Of a stretch of DNA of 55,311 nucleotides, positions 42,731 through 51,268 are shown piece by piece. Numbering within the stretch: the stretch's first letter is position 1; each line of letters opens with the position of its first letter. Both the position numbers and the translations under genes were made by a program. A model generated the notes under the pieces. The model saw only the letters and a program-made list of their open reading frames with translations, searched no databases and was not told the DNA's origin. Origin of the DNA: an uncultured Lactobacillus sp. (GTDB lineage: Bacteria > Bacillota > Bacilli > Lactobacillales > Lactobacillaceae); NCBI GenBank assembly GCA_947641735.1, contig CANRQR010000006.1:1-55311 (forward strand), given 5' to 3'.

Positions 42731-43969
42731 TCAATGTCTTGATGCACCACTTACAGCATCAGCTGCTTCACCTGTTAACTGATTTTCCTTAGTAACAGGA
42801 TATGGTTTCATCACACTTCTGCTCGTTGAAGAAATGCCCCAGTCAGCACTGTAATTAATATGATCAATCTTAGCATGTTTAATATCTTCAATTGTCTTAC
42901 AGCCGGTTAATTGCATATCAATCAATAATTCCTTATTTAATTGCTCAATAACTGATTGAACACCTTGTGCACCACCAAGTGCTAAGCCATATAAGAATGG
43001 GCGGCCAATACCGACTAAGTCTGCACCTAATGCTAATGCTTTAAAGACATGAGAGCCGCGACGAACGCCGCCATCAAGAATAATTGGAACACGATGATTT
43101 GAGCTTCTTACTGCCTTAGCAATTTCAGGTAAAACATCAATCGTCGCAGGAGCGCCATCTACTTCACGTCCGCCATGATTAGAAACTACGATCCCATCTG
43201 CTCCAGCCCCAATAGCAAGCATAGCATCTTCAGCACATTCAACTCCTTTAACAATTACAGGAACATCAGCAATTTCCTTTATTTTACGAATATCATCTGG
43301 TCCAATATTTTGAGCCGATGAAGCATACATTTGTGCAACGCTTTGTCCTTCACCCTTTCCACCGTTCCATTCATTAAAGAAAGCCAACGGTACCGGATAA
43401 GTAAAGTTAGTTCGTAAGTTAGCTTCACGATAGCCACTAACTAAAGCATCTACTGTTAGGAAAAATCCCGTAAAACCTGCTTTAACTGATTCTTCAATTA
43501 CCATCTTATTAAAGTCCCAGTTTTTGCTTAAATATAGTTGCATAAATCTAGGAGAATCCCCTACTGCACTTTGTACTTCTTGTACACTCTTATTTGCATA
43601 GGTACTCATCGCAAATAAGGCCCCAGCAGCTTTTGCACCTTTTGCAGTATCAATTTCTGCTTCAGCGTTTGCAATACCGTGGCATGCAATTGGACAAATC
43701 ATAACCGGGGTCTTTAACTTCATCCCTAAAAACTCAGTATTAAGTTCAGGGTTTTGCATTCCAGTCAAAGCTCGAGGAACTATTTGAAAATGATTAAATG
43801 CTTGAGTGTTATTTCGCCAAGTCCATTCATTTTCAGCACCACTAGCTACATAGTAATAAGCAGCTTCTGGCATCACATATTTTGCCTCATTTTCCAGTTC
43901 ATCTAAGTTAACCATATGTAACTTTTCTTCTCTTGTACTTTGTGGAAAGCCCTTATAGTAAGTTGTCAT
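42731..43969 (-). CDS. FMN-dependent alpha-hydroxy-acid oxidase, L-lactate oxidase type
   Basis: 412 residues from the ATG with GGAGGA upstream. The family fold is plain: N-terminal YYYVASGAENEWTWRNN, PVMICPIACHGIAN, the FMN/substrate segment IVVSNHGGREVDGAP with the catalytic histidine, and IILDGGVRRGSHVFKALALGADLVGIGRP. Oxidises L-lactate with O2 to pyruvate and H2O2; length and sequence resemble lactate oxidases of lactic acid bacteria. Such enzymes contribute to peroxide output in this group. Divergent from the first NCS2 gene. Confidence 0.88.
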   Translation of the reverse strand: MTTYYKGFPQSTREEKLHMVNLDELENEAKYVMPEAAYYYVASGAENEWTWRNNTQAFNHFQIVPRALTGMQNPELNTEFLGMKLKTPVMICPIACHGIANAEAEIDTAKGAKAAGALFAMSTYANKSVQEVQSAVGDSPRFMQLYLSKNWDFNKMVIEESVKAGFTGFFLTVDALVSGYREANLRTNFTYPVPLAFFNEWNGGKGEGQSVAQMYASSAQNIGPDDIRKIKEIADVPVIVKGVECAEDAMLAIGAGADGIVVSNHGGREVDGAPATIDVLPEIAKAVRSSNHRVPIILDGGVRRGSHVFKALALGADLVGIGRPFLYGLALGGAQGVQSVIEQLNKELLIDMQLTGCKTIEDIKHAKIDHINYSADWGISSTSRSVMKPYPVTKENQLTGEAADAVSGASRH

Positions 43970-44181
43970 CGTACATTCCTCCAAATTTTATAACGCATGT
44001 TTCTTTACACTTTAATTTTAAGACTATTTTTTTAAATGAGTAACTAATAGCCCTTACGAAATAATTCACTATCTCTTATAAGATTTACTTTCAGAAAGTT
44101 TTTACAACCTTTCATCGCTAAAATTCGCGTTTACATTTATTTATGGGAATGCTACACTATAAAAGTTGCTTATTTAAAGCT

Positions 44182-44195
44182 TAAAAACGAACATT
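44182..44195 (+). promoter_or_regulatory. degenerate PurBox-like site before the first NCS2 gene
   Basis: TAAAAACGAACATT differs at two positions from the lactococcal PurR box AWWWWCCGAACWWT. It lies 17 bases before the start codon, at the same place as the perfect box of the second NCS2 gene. Confidence 0.35.
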
Positions 44196-44211
44196 ATGTC
44201 TGGAGGACAAA

Positions 44212-45522
44212 ATGAATTTTATAAAAAACTACTTTCATTTAGAAAAGTTAGGAACTAATGTTAGAACTGAATTTATTGCTGGGTTAACTACTTTTATTAG
44301 TATGTCATATATTCTTTTCGTTAACCCTAGCGTTCTTGGTGCTAGTGGAATGAATACCGGCGCTGTCTTTACCGCTACTGCTTTAGCAGCTGCTCTTGGT
44401 ACAGCAATCATGGGAATTGTTGCCAACTACCCGATCGGTGAAGCACCTGCCTTAGGTATTAACGCGTTCTTTGCTTACACAGTATGTATTGGCATGAAAG
44501 TATCCTGGGAAACTGCTTTGGCCAGTGTTTTTGTTGCATCAATTATCTTTATTTTAATTACCTTATTTAAGCTAAGAGAAAAGATTATTGATTCAATTCC
44601 TTCAGACTTAAAATTTGCCATTTCTTCTGGTATTGGTTTATTTATCGCCTTTCTTGGATTACAAAACGGTGGCTTAATCGTTGCTAATAAATCAACTTTA
44701 GTTGGTTTAGGATCACTTCATAATCCACTCGTTTGGATTACTATTTTTGGTTTAATTGTTACGGTAATCTTGATGATCTTAGGCGTTCCAGGTGCTATTT
44801 TTATTGGAATGATTGCCGCATCAATCTTTGGAATTTGTACCGGTCAAATTGCCGTTCCTCATAAGTTTATCTCTTTAGCACCAAGCTTAGCTCCAACTTT
44901 TGGTCAAGCAATCTTCCACGTTAAAGATATTAACTCTTTGCAGATGTGGGTTGTTGTTTTAACTTTCTTACTTGTTACATTCTTTGATACTGCCGGTACT
45001 TTAATCGGTCTTGCTCAACAAGCTGGCTTTATGAAAAATAATAAAATGCCACGTGTCGGTAAAGCATTAGCTGCTGACTCAACTGCTATGATGTTTGGTT
45101 CAATCTTCGGTACTTCACCAGTTGGTGCCTTTGTTGAATCAAGTGCTGGTATTGCTGTTGGTGGTCGTTCTGGTTTAACTGCTGTCTTTGTAGCCATTTT
45201 CTTCTTGATCTCAATGATTTTTAGTCCACTACTTGGTGTCTTTACTACACAAGTAACTGCTCCTGCGTTAATTATCGTCGGAGTTTTAATGGCACAAAAT
45301 ACCGCACATATTCACTGGAACAAGTTAGAAATTGCCGTACCTGCATTTTTAATCTTACTTGGTATGCCTCTTACTTACTCAATTTCCGACGGTTTGGCAT
45401 TAGGAATGATTACTTACCCAATTTGTATGGTTTCTGCAAAGCGTGGTAAAGAAGTTAGCCCAATGATGTGGGTACTGTTTGTAGTATTTATCATCTTCTT
45501 ATGGGTATTGAATTTTAAATAG
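44212..45522 (+). CDS. NCS2-family purine permease (AzgA/PbuG type), first of three
   Basis: 436 residues, 12-14 helices. Hallmarks of the guanine/hypoxanthine/adenine branch: EFIAGLTTFISMSYILFVNP at the N-terminus, GEAPALGINAFFAYTV, FFDTAGTLIGLAQQAG and GAFVESSAGIAVGGRSGLTA. It imports a purine base with protons. GGAGGAC lies seven bases before ATG. Two related genes follow downstream, each with its own control region. Substrate preferences of the three cannot be separated by eye. Confidence 0.92.
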   Translation: MNFIKNYFHLEKLGTNVRTEFIAGLTTFISMSYILFVNPSVLGASGMNTGAVFTATALAAALGTAIMGIVANYPIGEAPALGINAFFAYTVCIGMKVSWETALASVFVASIIFILITLFKLREKIIDSIPSDLKFAISSGIGLFIAFLGLQNGGLIVANKSTLVGLGSLHNPLVWITIFGLIVTVILMILGVPGAIFIGMIAASIFGICTGQIAVPHKFISLAPSLAPTFGQAIFHVKDINSLQMWVVVLTFLLVTFFDTAGTLIGLAQQAGFMKNNKMPRVGKALAADSTAMMFGSIFGTSPVGAFVESSAGIAVGGRSGLTAVFVAIFFLISMIFSPLLGVFTTQVTAPALIIVGVLMAQNTAHIHWNKLEIAVPAFLILLGMPLTYSISDGLALGMITYPICMVSAKRGKEVSPMMWVLFVVFIIFLWVLNFK

Positions 45523-45537
45523 ATTGAAACTCAAGAG

Positions 45538-45567
45538 AAAAGCTCGTGCTGATGCACGGGCTTTTTT
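45538..45567 (+). terminator. terminator after the first NCS2 gene
   Basis: AAAGCTCGTGC/GCACGGGCTTT with T run. Confidence 0.88.
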
Positions 45568-45607
45568 GGTTAATCAAAAAATTTTCTGTCAATTTTAAAT
45601 ATTGTTT

Positions 45608-46342
45608 TTACTCTCTACTAATTTCCAAACAATAAGATCTTTTACCGCATTTTGGACAAGTCAATTTTCTAAACTTAGGCGTATGCGGGGCTAAATTAAA
45701 TGCCAGGAACGATGGAATAAATACATCTCCGCAATTAGGACAAACATATTCAACATGGTCATAGTAATATCGCGACAATCCCAATGCCATCATAAAAATA
45801 ATAACTACTAGTGCAAGAACTTCAATTACAAAGCTAGTTATCTGGTTTAGATGATATAAATAAAATGCTATGCCGATCCCTAATATTTCAATTATTGACA
45901 AAAGCCCTCCAAAAACTAACATCTTATCTCTTAAAGCTGAAAGTCTATTTTCTTTTCTCGTAATATCTGTAATGCCAGAGTGATTGGTTAATACAGCACG
46001 CGACAACTTTATTTTTTGCAAATGTTTTATTTGTGCTTGTTTCTTACTTATCTCCTCAATTTTCCGCTGATTCTCCTGGTATTGTTCTTTAAGCAATAAC
46101 TCCACTGACTGATTCCCATGCTCATCTTGAATGAGCATTTTTATCTGCTTCAATGAAAATCCCAATTCTTTTAGAAAAAGAATTAATTCAAGTTGTCTTA
46201 TCTGATCTTTTTCATAAAAACGATAGCCATTTTCTTCAGTATAAGCTGGCCTCACTAGATCTTTTTCCTCATAAAACCTTAAAGTCCGTGTACTCACTTG
46301 TAATTTCTTTGCTGCTTCTCCGATGGTATATCTCTCTGACAT
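45608..46342 (-). CDS. MerR-family regulator with membrane segments and zinc-ribbon tail
   Basis: 244 residues from the ATG with GGGAGG upstream. The N-terminal MerR helix-turn-helix (1-75: YTIGEAAKKLQVSTRTLRFYEEKDLVRP) is followed by a coiled coil (about 85-115), two hydrophobic helices (about 145-195) and a C-terminal Cys4 zinc-ribbon-like tail (YVCPNCGDVFIP and LTCPKCGKRSYC). A DNA-binding domain tethered to the membrane and ending in a zinc ribbon is an uncommon combination. Its promoter has a MerR-type 19-bp spacer. Confidence 0.85.
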   Translation of the reverse strand: MSERYTIGEAAKKLQVSTRTLRFYEEKDLVRPAYTEENGYRFYEKDQIRQLELILFLKELGFSLKQIKMLIQDEHGNQSVELLLKEQYQENQRKIEEISKKQAQIKHLQKIKLSRAVLTNHSGITDITRKENRLSALRDKMLVFGGLLSIIEILGIGIAFYLYHLNQITSFVIEVLALVVIIFMMALGLSRYYYDHVEYVCPNCGDVFIPSFLAFNLAPHTPKFRKLTCPKCGKRSYCLEISRE

Positions 46343-46362
46343 TACTTTCACCTCCCAGCTTT

Positions 46363-46393
46363 AAGATATCAATTGACGTAAGGTTAAAGTCAA
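46363..46393 (-). promoter_or_regulatory. MerR-type promoter (19-bp spacer) of the MerR gene
   Basis: Minus strand TTGACT (46388-46393), 19 bases, TATCTT (46363-46368); TTGAC and GTCAA form an inverted repeat within the spacer region (46373-46393). An overlong spacer with dyad symmetry is characteristic of MerR-controlled promoters, so autoregulation is likely. A weak plus-strand promoter could overlap it. Confidence 0.55.
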
Positions 46394-46429
46394 CTTCTAA
46401 ATTATAAAATATTCTATTTCCTTGGAAAT

Positions 46430-46443
46430 ATTGTTCGGCTTTT
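46430..46443 (-). promoter_or_regulatory. inverted PurBox-like site
   Basis: ATTGTTCGGCTTTT is the reverse complement of the PurBox consensus with one mismatch. It lies about 170 bases upstream of the perfect box at 46614. The stretch between them is AT-rich and otherwise empty. Confidence 0.35.
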
Positions 46444-46613
46444 AAACCAATTTTCTTATTTTTGTACCTATTATTTTATATTTTTTTGATTTAATCGAAT
46501 AATTATAGTTTTTATTCTTGAAATAGTTAATAATTTAGATATAATTTTAGTTGAAGATTCGCTTTTAAATGATTAAACACATAAATTAATCATTTAAAAT
46601 TATATTTTCCCTT

Positions 46614-46627
46614 AAAATCCGAACATT
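46614..46627 (+). promoter_or_regulatory. PurBox (PurR-binding site) before the second NCS2 gene
   Basis: AAAATCCGAACATT fits AWWWWCCGAACWWT at every position and lies 20 bases before the start codon. Confidence 0.55.
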
Positions 46628-46646
46628 ACCATTCTTGGAGGGCTAC

Positions 46647-47957
46647 ATGAATTCAATTGGTAAATTTTTCCATTTAAATGAAAACCATACTTCATTTAAA
46701 ACTGAGTTTTTAGCTGGATTAACTACTTTTGTAAGTATGTCTTATATTCTTTTTGTTAACCCAGCTGTTTTAGGAGCAAGTGGCATGAACAAGGGAGCGC
46801 TATTTACCGCTACTGCCTTATCTGCTGCTTTCACTTGTATTGTAATGGGAGTAATTGCCAATTATCCTATTGCCTCTGCACCAACTTTAGGACTGAATGC
46901 ATTCTTTACTTATACGGTCTGCTTAGGGATGCATGTAAAATGGCAGACTGCTTTAGCTGCCGTTTTCGTTGCTTCAATTCTTTTCATCTTACTGACCGTA
47001 TTTAAAGTACGTGAGATGATTATTGATGCTATTCCTAGTGATATCAAATATGCTATTTCTGCTGGTATTGGTTTATTTATTGCCTTCATTGGTCTTCAAG
47101 GTGGTAATTTAATTAGTAAAAGTGATTCAACTTTAGTTACTGTTGGTTCCTTAAATAATCCACTTGTTTGGATTACAATCTTTGGTTTAGTAGTAACGAT
47201 TTTCTTAATGATTGCCAAGGTTCCTGGTGCAATCTTTATCGGAATGATTGTTGCGGCTATTTTCGGTATTATAATTGGTCAAATTCCAATGCCAAAAGCA
47301 TTTATTTCAGGCATTCCAAGTCTTTCACCAATTTTTGGCCAAGCTATTTTTCATATTAGTGATATCAATACAGTTCAAATGTGGATTGTCGTCTTTACAT
47401 TTTTACTAGTCACTTTCTTTGATACTACTGGTACTCTAATCGGTCTTGTTCAACAAGCTGGCCTTATGAAAGATAACAAAATGCCACGTGCTGGTGAAGC
47501 TTTAGCCGCTGACTCATCCGGTATGTTAGTAGGATCTGTTCTTGGTACTTCCCCAGTTGGTGCCTTTGTTGAATCAAGTGCTGGTATTGCAGTCGGTGGT
47601 AGAACTGGTTTAACCGCTGTTTGGGTTGGTATTTTCTTCTTGATTTCTACTATTTTTAGTCCAATCTTGAGTGTCTTCACTACTCAAGTAACTGCTCCTG
47701 CTTTGATAATCGTTGGAGTATTAATGGCTGAAAACTTGGCGCACGTTCACTGGACTGATCTTGAAATCGCAATTCCATGTTTCTTAATTGCTCTTGGTAT
47801 GCCACTTACCTACTCCATTTCAGATGGACTTGGCTGGGGACTAATCATTTACCCAGTATCTATGCTAGCAGCTAAGAGATTTAAAGAAATTACGCCAATG
47901 ATGTGGATCCTGTTCTTTATTTTTGTTATTTACTTCGTTGTTCTGAATGTTAAATAG
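46647..47957 (+). CDS. NCS2-family purine permease, second of three
   Basis: 436 residues from the ATG with CTTGGAGGG ahead; an in-frame TTG 12 bases upstream is within that site. Same blocks as its neighbours: TEFLAGLTTFVSMSYILFVNP, APTLGLNAFFTYTVCLG, FFDTTGTLIGLVQQAG, GAFVESSAGIAVGGRTGLTA. It is clearly paralogous to the genes at 44212 and 48232. Expected control is by PurR through the upstream PurBox. Confidence 0.92.
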   Translation: MNSIGKFFHLNENHTSFKTEFLAGLTTFVSMSYILFVNPAVLGASGMNKGALFTATALSAAFTCIVMGVIANYPIASAPTLGLNAFFTYTVCLGMHVKWQTALAAVFVASILFILLTVFKVREMIIDAIPSDIKYAISAGIGLFIAFIGLQGGNLISKSDSTLVTVGSLNNPLVWITIFGLVVTIFLMIAKVPGAIFIGMIVAAIFGIIIGQIPMPKAFISGIPSLSPIFGQAIFHISDINTVQMWIVVFTFLLVTFFDTTGTLIGLVQQAGLMKDNKMPRAGEALAADSSGMLVGSVLGTSPVGAFVESSAGIAVGGRTGLTAVWVGIFFLISTIFSPILSVFTTQVTAPALIIVGVLMAENLAHVHWTDLEIAIPCFLIALGMPLTYSISDGLGWGLIIYPVSMLAAKRFKEITPMMWILFFIFVIYFVVLNVK

Positions 47958-47968
47958 TATACGCAGGT

Positions 47969-48006
47969 AAACCAATCAGCTCTAGTAGCTGATTGGTTTT
48001 TTATTT
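47969..48006 (+). terminator. terminator after the second NCS2 gene
   Basis: AAACCAATCAGCT/AGCTGATTGGTTT with T run. Confidence 0.9.
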
Positions 48007-48073
48007 CCTAGGAAATTCTCTGGCTTATTTGCCTATCTACTGAATTTCTGCTAGAATACTTAACAATCAAGTT

Positions 48074-48138
48074 ATCTATATATCGTCGAAATAAGGTCGA
48101 CAGTATCTACCCTGAGCCATAAATTCAGGACTATAGGT
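48074..48138 (+). promoter_or_regulatory. purine (guanine-type) riboswitch aptamer
   Basis: P1 arms ATCTATA (48074) and TATAGGT (48132-48138); P2 GTCGA/TCGAC with loop AATAAGG; joining strand GTATCTACC; P3 CTGA/TCAG around GCCATAAAT; then GACTAT. All conserved parts of the purine riboswitch are present in order. The specificity base (position 74 of xpt) is C, at 48131, which indicates guanine/hypoxanthine rather than adenine. Confidence 0.9.
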
Positions 48139-48161
48139 ATCAGACGTCATAAATTGCTTTA

Positions 48162-48210
48162 AAGGACATCTTTTACCCGTGGCTCTTGGGTAAACTGTGT
48201 CCCTTTTTCA
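48162..48210 (+). terminator. riboswitch expression platform (terminator)
   Basis: GGACA plus TTTACCC pair with GGGTAAA plus TGTCC, followed by CTTTTTC. It lies 24 bases downstream of the aptamer and just before the third NCS2 gene, so ligand binding is expected to cause termination. Confidence 0.85.
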
Positions 48211-48231
48211 TTTTTATTTTATATTGGTGAA

Positions 48232-49548
48232 ATGATGCAATTTTTAGACAAAATCTTTCATTTAGAGGATGCTCATACTAATGTCAAACGTGAATTAATT
48301 GCAGCCTTAACCACGTTTGTTTCATTGTCATACATCCTTTTTGTTAACCCGAATATTTTAAGTGCAGCTGGTATTAATAAAGGAGCTGCCTTTACTGTTA
48401 CTGCTATTGCAACAGCAATTGGTTGTTTCTTAATGGGATTTATTGCGAATTATCCTATTGCCTTAGCACCGACACTTGGTAGTGCAGCCTTTTTCTCATA
48501 TAACGTTGTTATCGGAATGCATATTAATTGGCAAACTGCCCTAGCTAGTGTGTTAGTAGCTTCAATTTTATTCATTTTGATTACCGTTTTAAAGCTTCGT
48601 GAAAAAGTTGTTGATGCAATTCCTCAAGATTTAAAATATGCAATTTCTGCTGGTATTGGTTTGTTCATTGCCTTTATTGGATTGCAAAATGGTAAATTGA
48701 TTGTCGACAATAAATCATCTCTTGTCGGTCTTGGTTCATTTAACAATCCAGCCGTTTGGATCACATTATTTGGTTTAATCTTAACTGTCATCTTAATGGC
48801 AGCTAAAGTACCAGGCTCAATTTTCATCGGAATGATTGCAACTGCTATTTTCGGAATGATTATTGGTCAAATTCCAATGCCACATGGTATTGTTTCAGGT
48901 GCTCCAAGTATTGCTCCAACCTTTGGTCAAGCAGTTTTTCATTTAAAAGATATCAATACACCACAACTATTTATGGTTGTTTTAACATTCTTACTTGTTA
49001 CATTCTTTGATACTGCTGGTACCTTAATTGGTATGACACAACAAGCTGGAATGGTTGATAAAAACGGCAAAATTCCACGGATTGGAAAAGCTTTCTTGTC
49101 AGATTCCCTAGCTATGGTTGAAGGGTCTGTTCTAGGTACCGCTCCACTTGGTACCTCTGTTGAATCAAGTGCTGGTATCGCAATGGGCGGTAGAACTGGT
49201 TTAACTGCTATTTTCGTTGGTATTCTATTCTTAATCTCAATGATCTTCAGTCCACTTTTAGCAGTAATCCCAACCACTGTAACGGCTCCTGCTTTAATCA
49301 TAGTCGGAGTTCTGATGGCAGGTAATCTTAAATACATCCATTGGGATAACTTTGAAATTGCCTTTCCATCTTTCCTAGTAGTAGTTGGTATGCCGTTAAC
49401 TTACTCCATCTCTGATGGTTTAGCCTTAGGAATGATCGCTTATCCAATTACCATGATTGCTTCTAAGCGCTATAAAGAAGTATCTCCAATGATGTACATT
49501 TTATTTGTAATCTTTGTTATCTTCTTCTTAATTACTAATATGGGCTAA
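48232..49548 (+). CDS. NCS2-family purine permease, third of three, riboswitch-controlled
   Basis: 438 residues (a second ATG follows at once and may be used). Family blocks: RELIAALTTFVSLSYILFVNP, APTLGSAAFFSYNVVIG, FFDTAGTLIGMTQQAG, GTSVESSAGIAMGGRTGLTA. It is somewhat more divergent from the other two (SAAFFSYN instead of INAFFAYT or LNAFFTYT in the substrate-site helix), which may mean a different base preference. The guanine-type riboswitch upstream suggests uptake of guanine, hypoxanthine or xanthine. Confidence 0.93.
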   Translation: MMQFLDKIFHLEDAHTNVKRELIAALTTFVSLSYILFVNPNILSAAGINKGAAFTVTAIATAIGCFLMGFIANYPIALAPTLGSAAFFSYNVVIGMHINWQTALASVLVASILFILITVLKLREKVVDAIPQDLKYAISAGIGLFIAFIGLQNGKLIVDNKSSLVGLGSFNNPAVWITLFGLILTVILMAAKVPGSIFIGMIATAIFGMIIGQIPMPHGIVSGAPSIAPTFGQAVFHLKDINTPQLFMVVLTFLLVTFFDTAGTLIGMTQQAGMVDKNGKIPRIGKAFLSDSLAMVEGSVLGTAPLGTSVESSAGIAMGGRTGLTAIFVGILFLISMIFSPLLAVIPTTVTAPALIIVGVLMAGNLKYIHWDNFEIAFPSFLVVVGMPLTYSISDGLALGMIAYPITMIASKRYKEVSPMMYILFVIFVIFFLITNMG

Positions 49549-49563
49549 TTAATAATCTTTTTT

Positions 49564-49615
49564 CAAGCTAGTAACGCTATCTCTTAAGATGCAAGCATTG
49601 CTAGCTTGTTTTTTT
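49564..49615 (+). terminator. terminator after the third NCS2 gene
   Basis: CAAGCTAG/CTAGCTTG with long loop and T run. Confidence 0.75.
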
Positions 49616-49655
49616 GACTCAATTTTCATTAAATCAAATTATGAGGTGAGACAAA

Positions 49656-50140
49656 ATGGAATTCAACGAACAAATAAAATGCCTTAGAGAAGAAAATAAC
49701 TTAACTCAGGAAGAGATGGCCAAGAAACTGAATATAACTAGACAGGCGATCTCTAACTGGGAAAATAATCGTAACCTTCCAGATTTTGAAATGATTATTT
49801 GATTGCAGAAACATTTGATGTTTCCCTCGATGAATTAATTTTAGAAGATAAAAAGATGAATAAAATTGAGCAAATTTTGATTAATGATGGTAAAAGAACA
49901 CGTGTGGAAAAATTTAATATGGTCACTACTATCATCGGGAATGTATTCATTATTTTAGGAATTATTTTCTTCTTAATTAGTGCTATTTCTGTTTCTTACA
50001 TTGATCGTAGCGGTGTTTTACACGAAAACTTTTTCTTAGTTCCATTAGGCTATCTTTCATTATTTGTAGGGATATTGATCATTATTGCCCGGGTAATAAA
50101 TTCGATTCGTCTTGCAATTAAAGAAAGAAAAAATAATTAA
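49656..50140 (+). pseudogene. frameshifted XRE-type regulator with membrane tail
   Basis: The ATG at 49656, with AGGTGAG ahead, opens an XRE helix-turn-helix (LREENNLTQEEMAKKLN, TRQAISNWENNRNLPDFEM) that stops at TGA 49800-49802 after 48 residues. The rest continues in another frame (IAETFDVSLDELILEDKK..., two helices, KERKNN end) to 50140. Adding one T to the TTT just before the stop restores the usual reading of this family (EM-II-LIAETF). So a one-base deletion, real or a sequencing error, splits the gene. Confidence 0.8.
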
Positions 50141-50204
50141 GCTTAAATTTTCTGTAAGTAATATGCGATAATTAGGATAAAAATAACAATGGAGAATTAT
50201 TTTT

Positions 50205-50618
50205 ATGGCAGTCAAACCTATTATTCATGATGAACTTTCTTTAAAATTTAAGTCTCTACCAGCAACTAAACAAGATTTAGGAGCAGCTACTGATTTAAAG
50301 GACACTTTACTCGCTAATAAGGATAGAGCAGCCGGTCTAGCCGCAAATATGATTGGTGTTCAAAAGCGAATTATTGCTTTATTTGTTGGACCACTCCCAA
50401 TTATGATGCTTAACCCAATCATTGTGACCCAAGATGATAAATATTTAGCGTACGAGGGATGTCTTTCTTTAACTGGCGAACGCCCAACTGAAAGATACAA
50501 GAACATTACAGTTAAATATCAAAATGAAAATTTAGAAACTCGGCAACAAAGTTTCTCTGATTTTACTGCTGAGGTAATTCAACATGAGATTGATCATTGT
50601 AATGGAATTTTGATTTAA
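50205..50618 (+). CDS. peptide deformylase-like protein with altered motif 1
   Basis: 137 residues, about 30-50 shorter than a housekeeping deformylase. Motif 2 EGCLSLTG and motif 3 QHEIDHCNGILI keep the metal ligands Cys, His, His and the catalytic Glu. Motif 1, normally GxGxAAxQ, reads AAGLAANM: the first Gly and the catalytic Gln are replaced. That Gln helps position the formyl group, so activity may be low or changed. Probably a second, specialised deformylase homologue; the main one should be elsewhere. Confidence 0.85.
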   Translation: MAVKPIIHDELSLKFKSLPATKQDLGAATDLKDTLLANKDRAAGLAANMIGVQKRIIALFVGPLPIMMLNPIIVTQDDKYLAYEGCLSLTGERPTERYKNITVKYQNENLETRQQSFSDFTAEVIQHEIDHCNGILI

Positions 50619-50650
50619 TTAAAAAATTTTTACGTATAGTATTTTTCACA

Positions 50651-50698
50651 AAAAAGGTAGAGTACTCGACCTGAAAATCGAATACTCTACCTTTTTTT
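50651..50698. terminator. bidirectional terminator after the deformylase-like gene
   Basis: AAAAAGGTAGAGTA...TACTCTACCTTTTT long stem with inner TCGA/TCGA. Confidence 0.9.
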
Positions 50699-50701
50699 AT
50701 T

Positions 50702-51247
50702 TTAGAATTGTCGATTCGTTGGACCACGTTCGATTTTAATTCTAACTATCAAATGGACTAAATTATATAGCAAAGTTAATGCTAATAAAATTATCCAAAA
50801 CGCAATAAACGCATAAATAATTAGTAAAATAGCTGGAAAAACGCCTAAAAAAGTTGCTACTAAACTATCAGCTAGCTTCAGCTTCTTATTAAGAATTTCC
50901 TCTCTAACTAATTGATAGAACTTAAATCCTAAATAGCCTGAGCCCGCAATTCCAAATAGTCTTAGTAAAAGATCAACGTTTACAAAAGCAAAAATCATAC
51001 TAAATACAATGTAAAAAATATCAATTACAACCATAAAAATTCGCACTATTTTCGTAATCACATGGTCTTCTTCTAATTTTTGTTCCATATCAATAAGATA
51101 ATAAATAATTCCACATACGCCCACTAATCGATACAACCAACTTAAATTTTTTAAGGCTAAGAAGATTATGACTATACTCAGAATGATCCCAATCACACCG
51201 ATCATATGGTTTAACTTTCTATTTTTAATAATTAAGTCTGGGCGCAT
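50702..51247 (-). CDS. membrane protein, tandem paralogue A
   Basis: 181 residues with six hydrophobic segments and a basic N-terminus. It ends in LLYNLVHLIVRIKIERGPTNRQF, almost the same tail as the next gene upstream. A mid-protein GSGYLGFKFYQLVREEILNKKLKLADS block is also shared. No known family recognised. The two genes are 21 bases apart and cotranscribed. Confidence 0.65.
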   Translation of the reverse strand: MRPDLIIKNRKLNHMIGVIGIILSIVIIFLALKNLSWLYRLVGVCGIIYYLIDMEQKLEEDHVITKIVRIFMVVIDIFYIVFSMIFAFVNVDLLLRLFGIAGSGYLGFKFYQLVREEILNKKLKLADSLVATFLGVFPAILLIIYAFIAFWIILLALTLLYNLVHLIVRIKIERGPTNRQF

Positions 51248-51268
51248 CTAATCATTCCTTTCCTTTTC

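Noticed and set aside
43990-44211. Purine riboswitch upstream of the first NCS2 gene
   Set aside because: None of the conserved joining strands (TCTACC, GACTA) are present; only a weak PurBox-like site.
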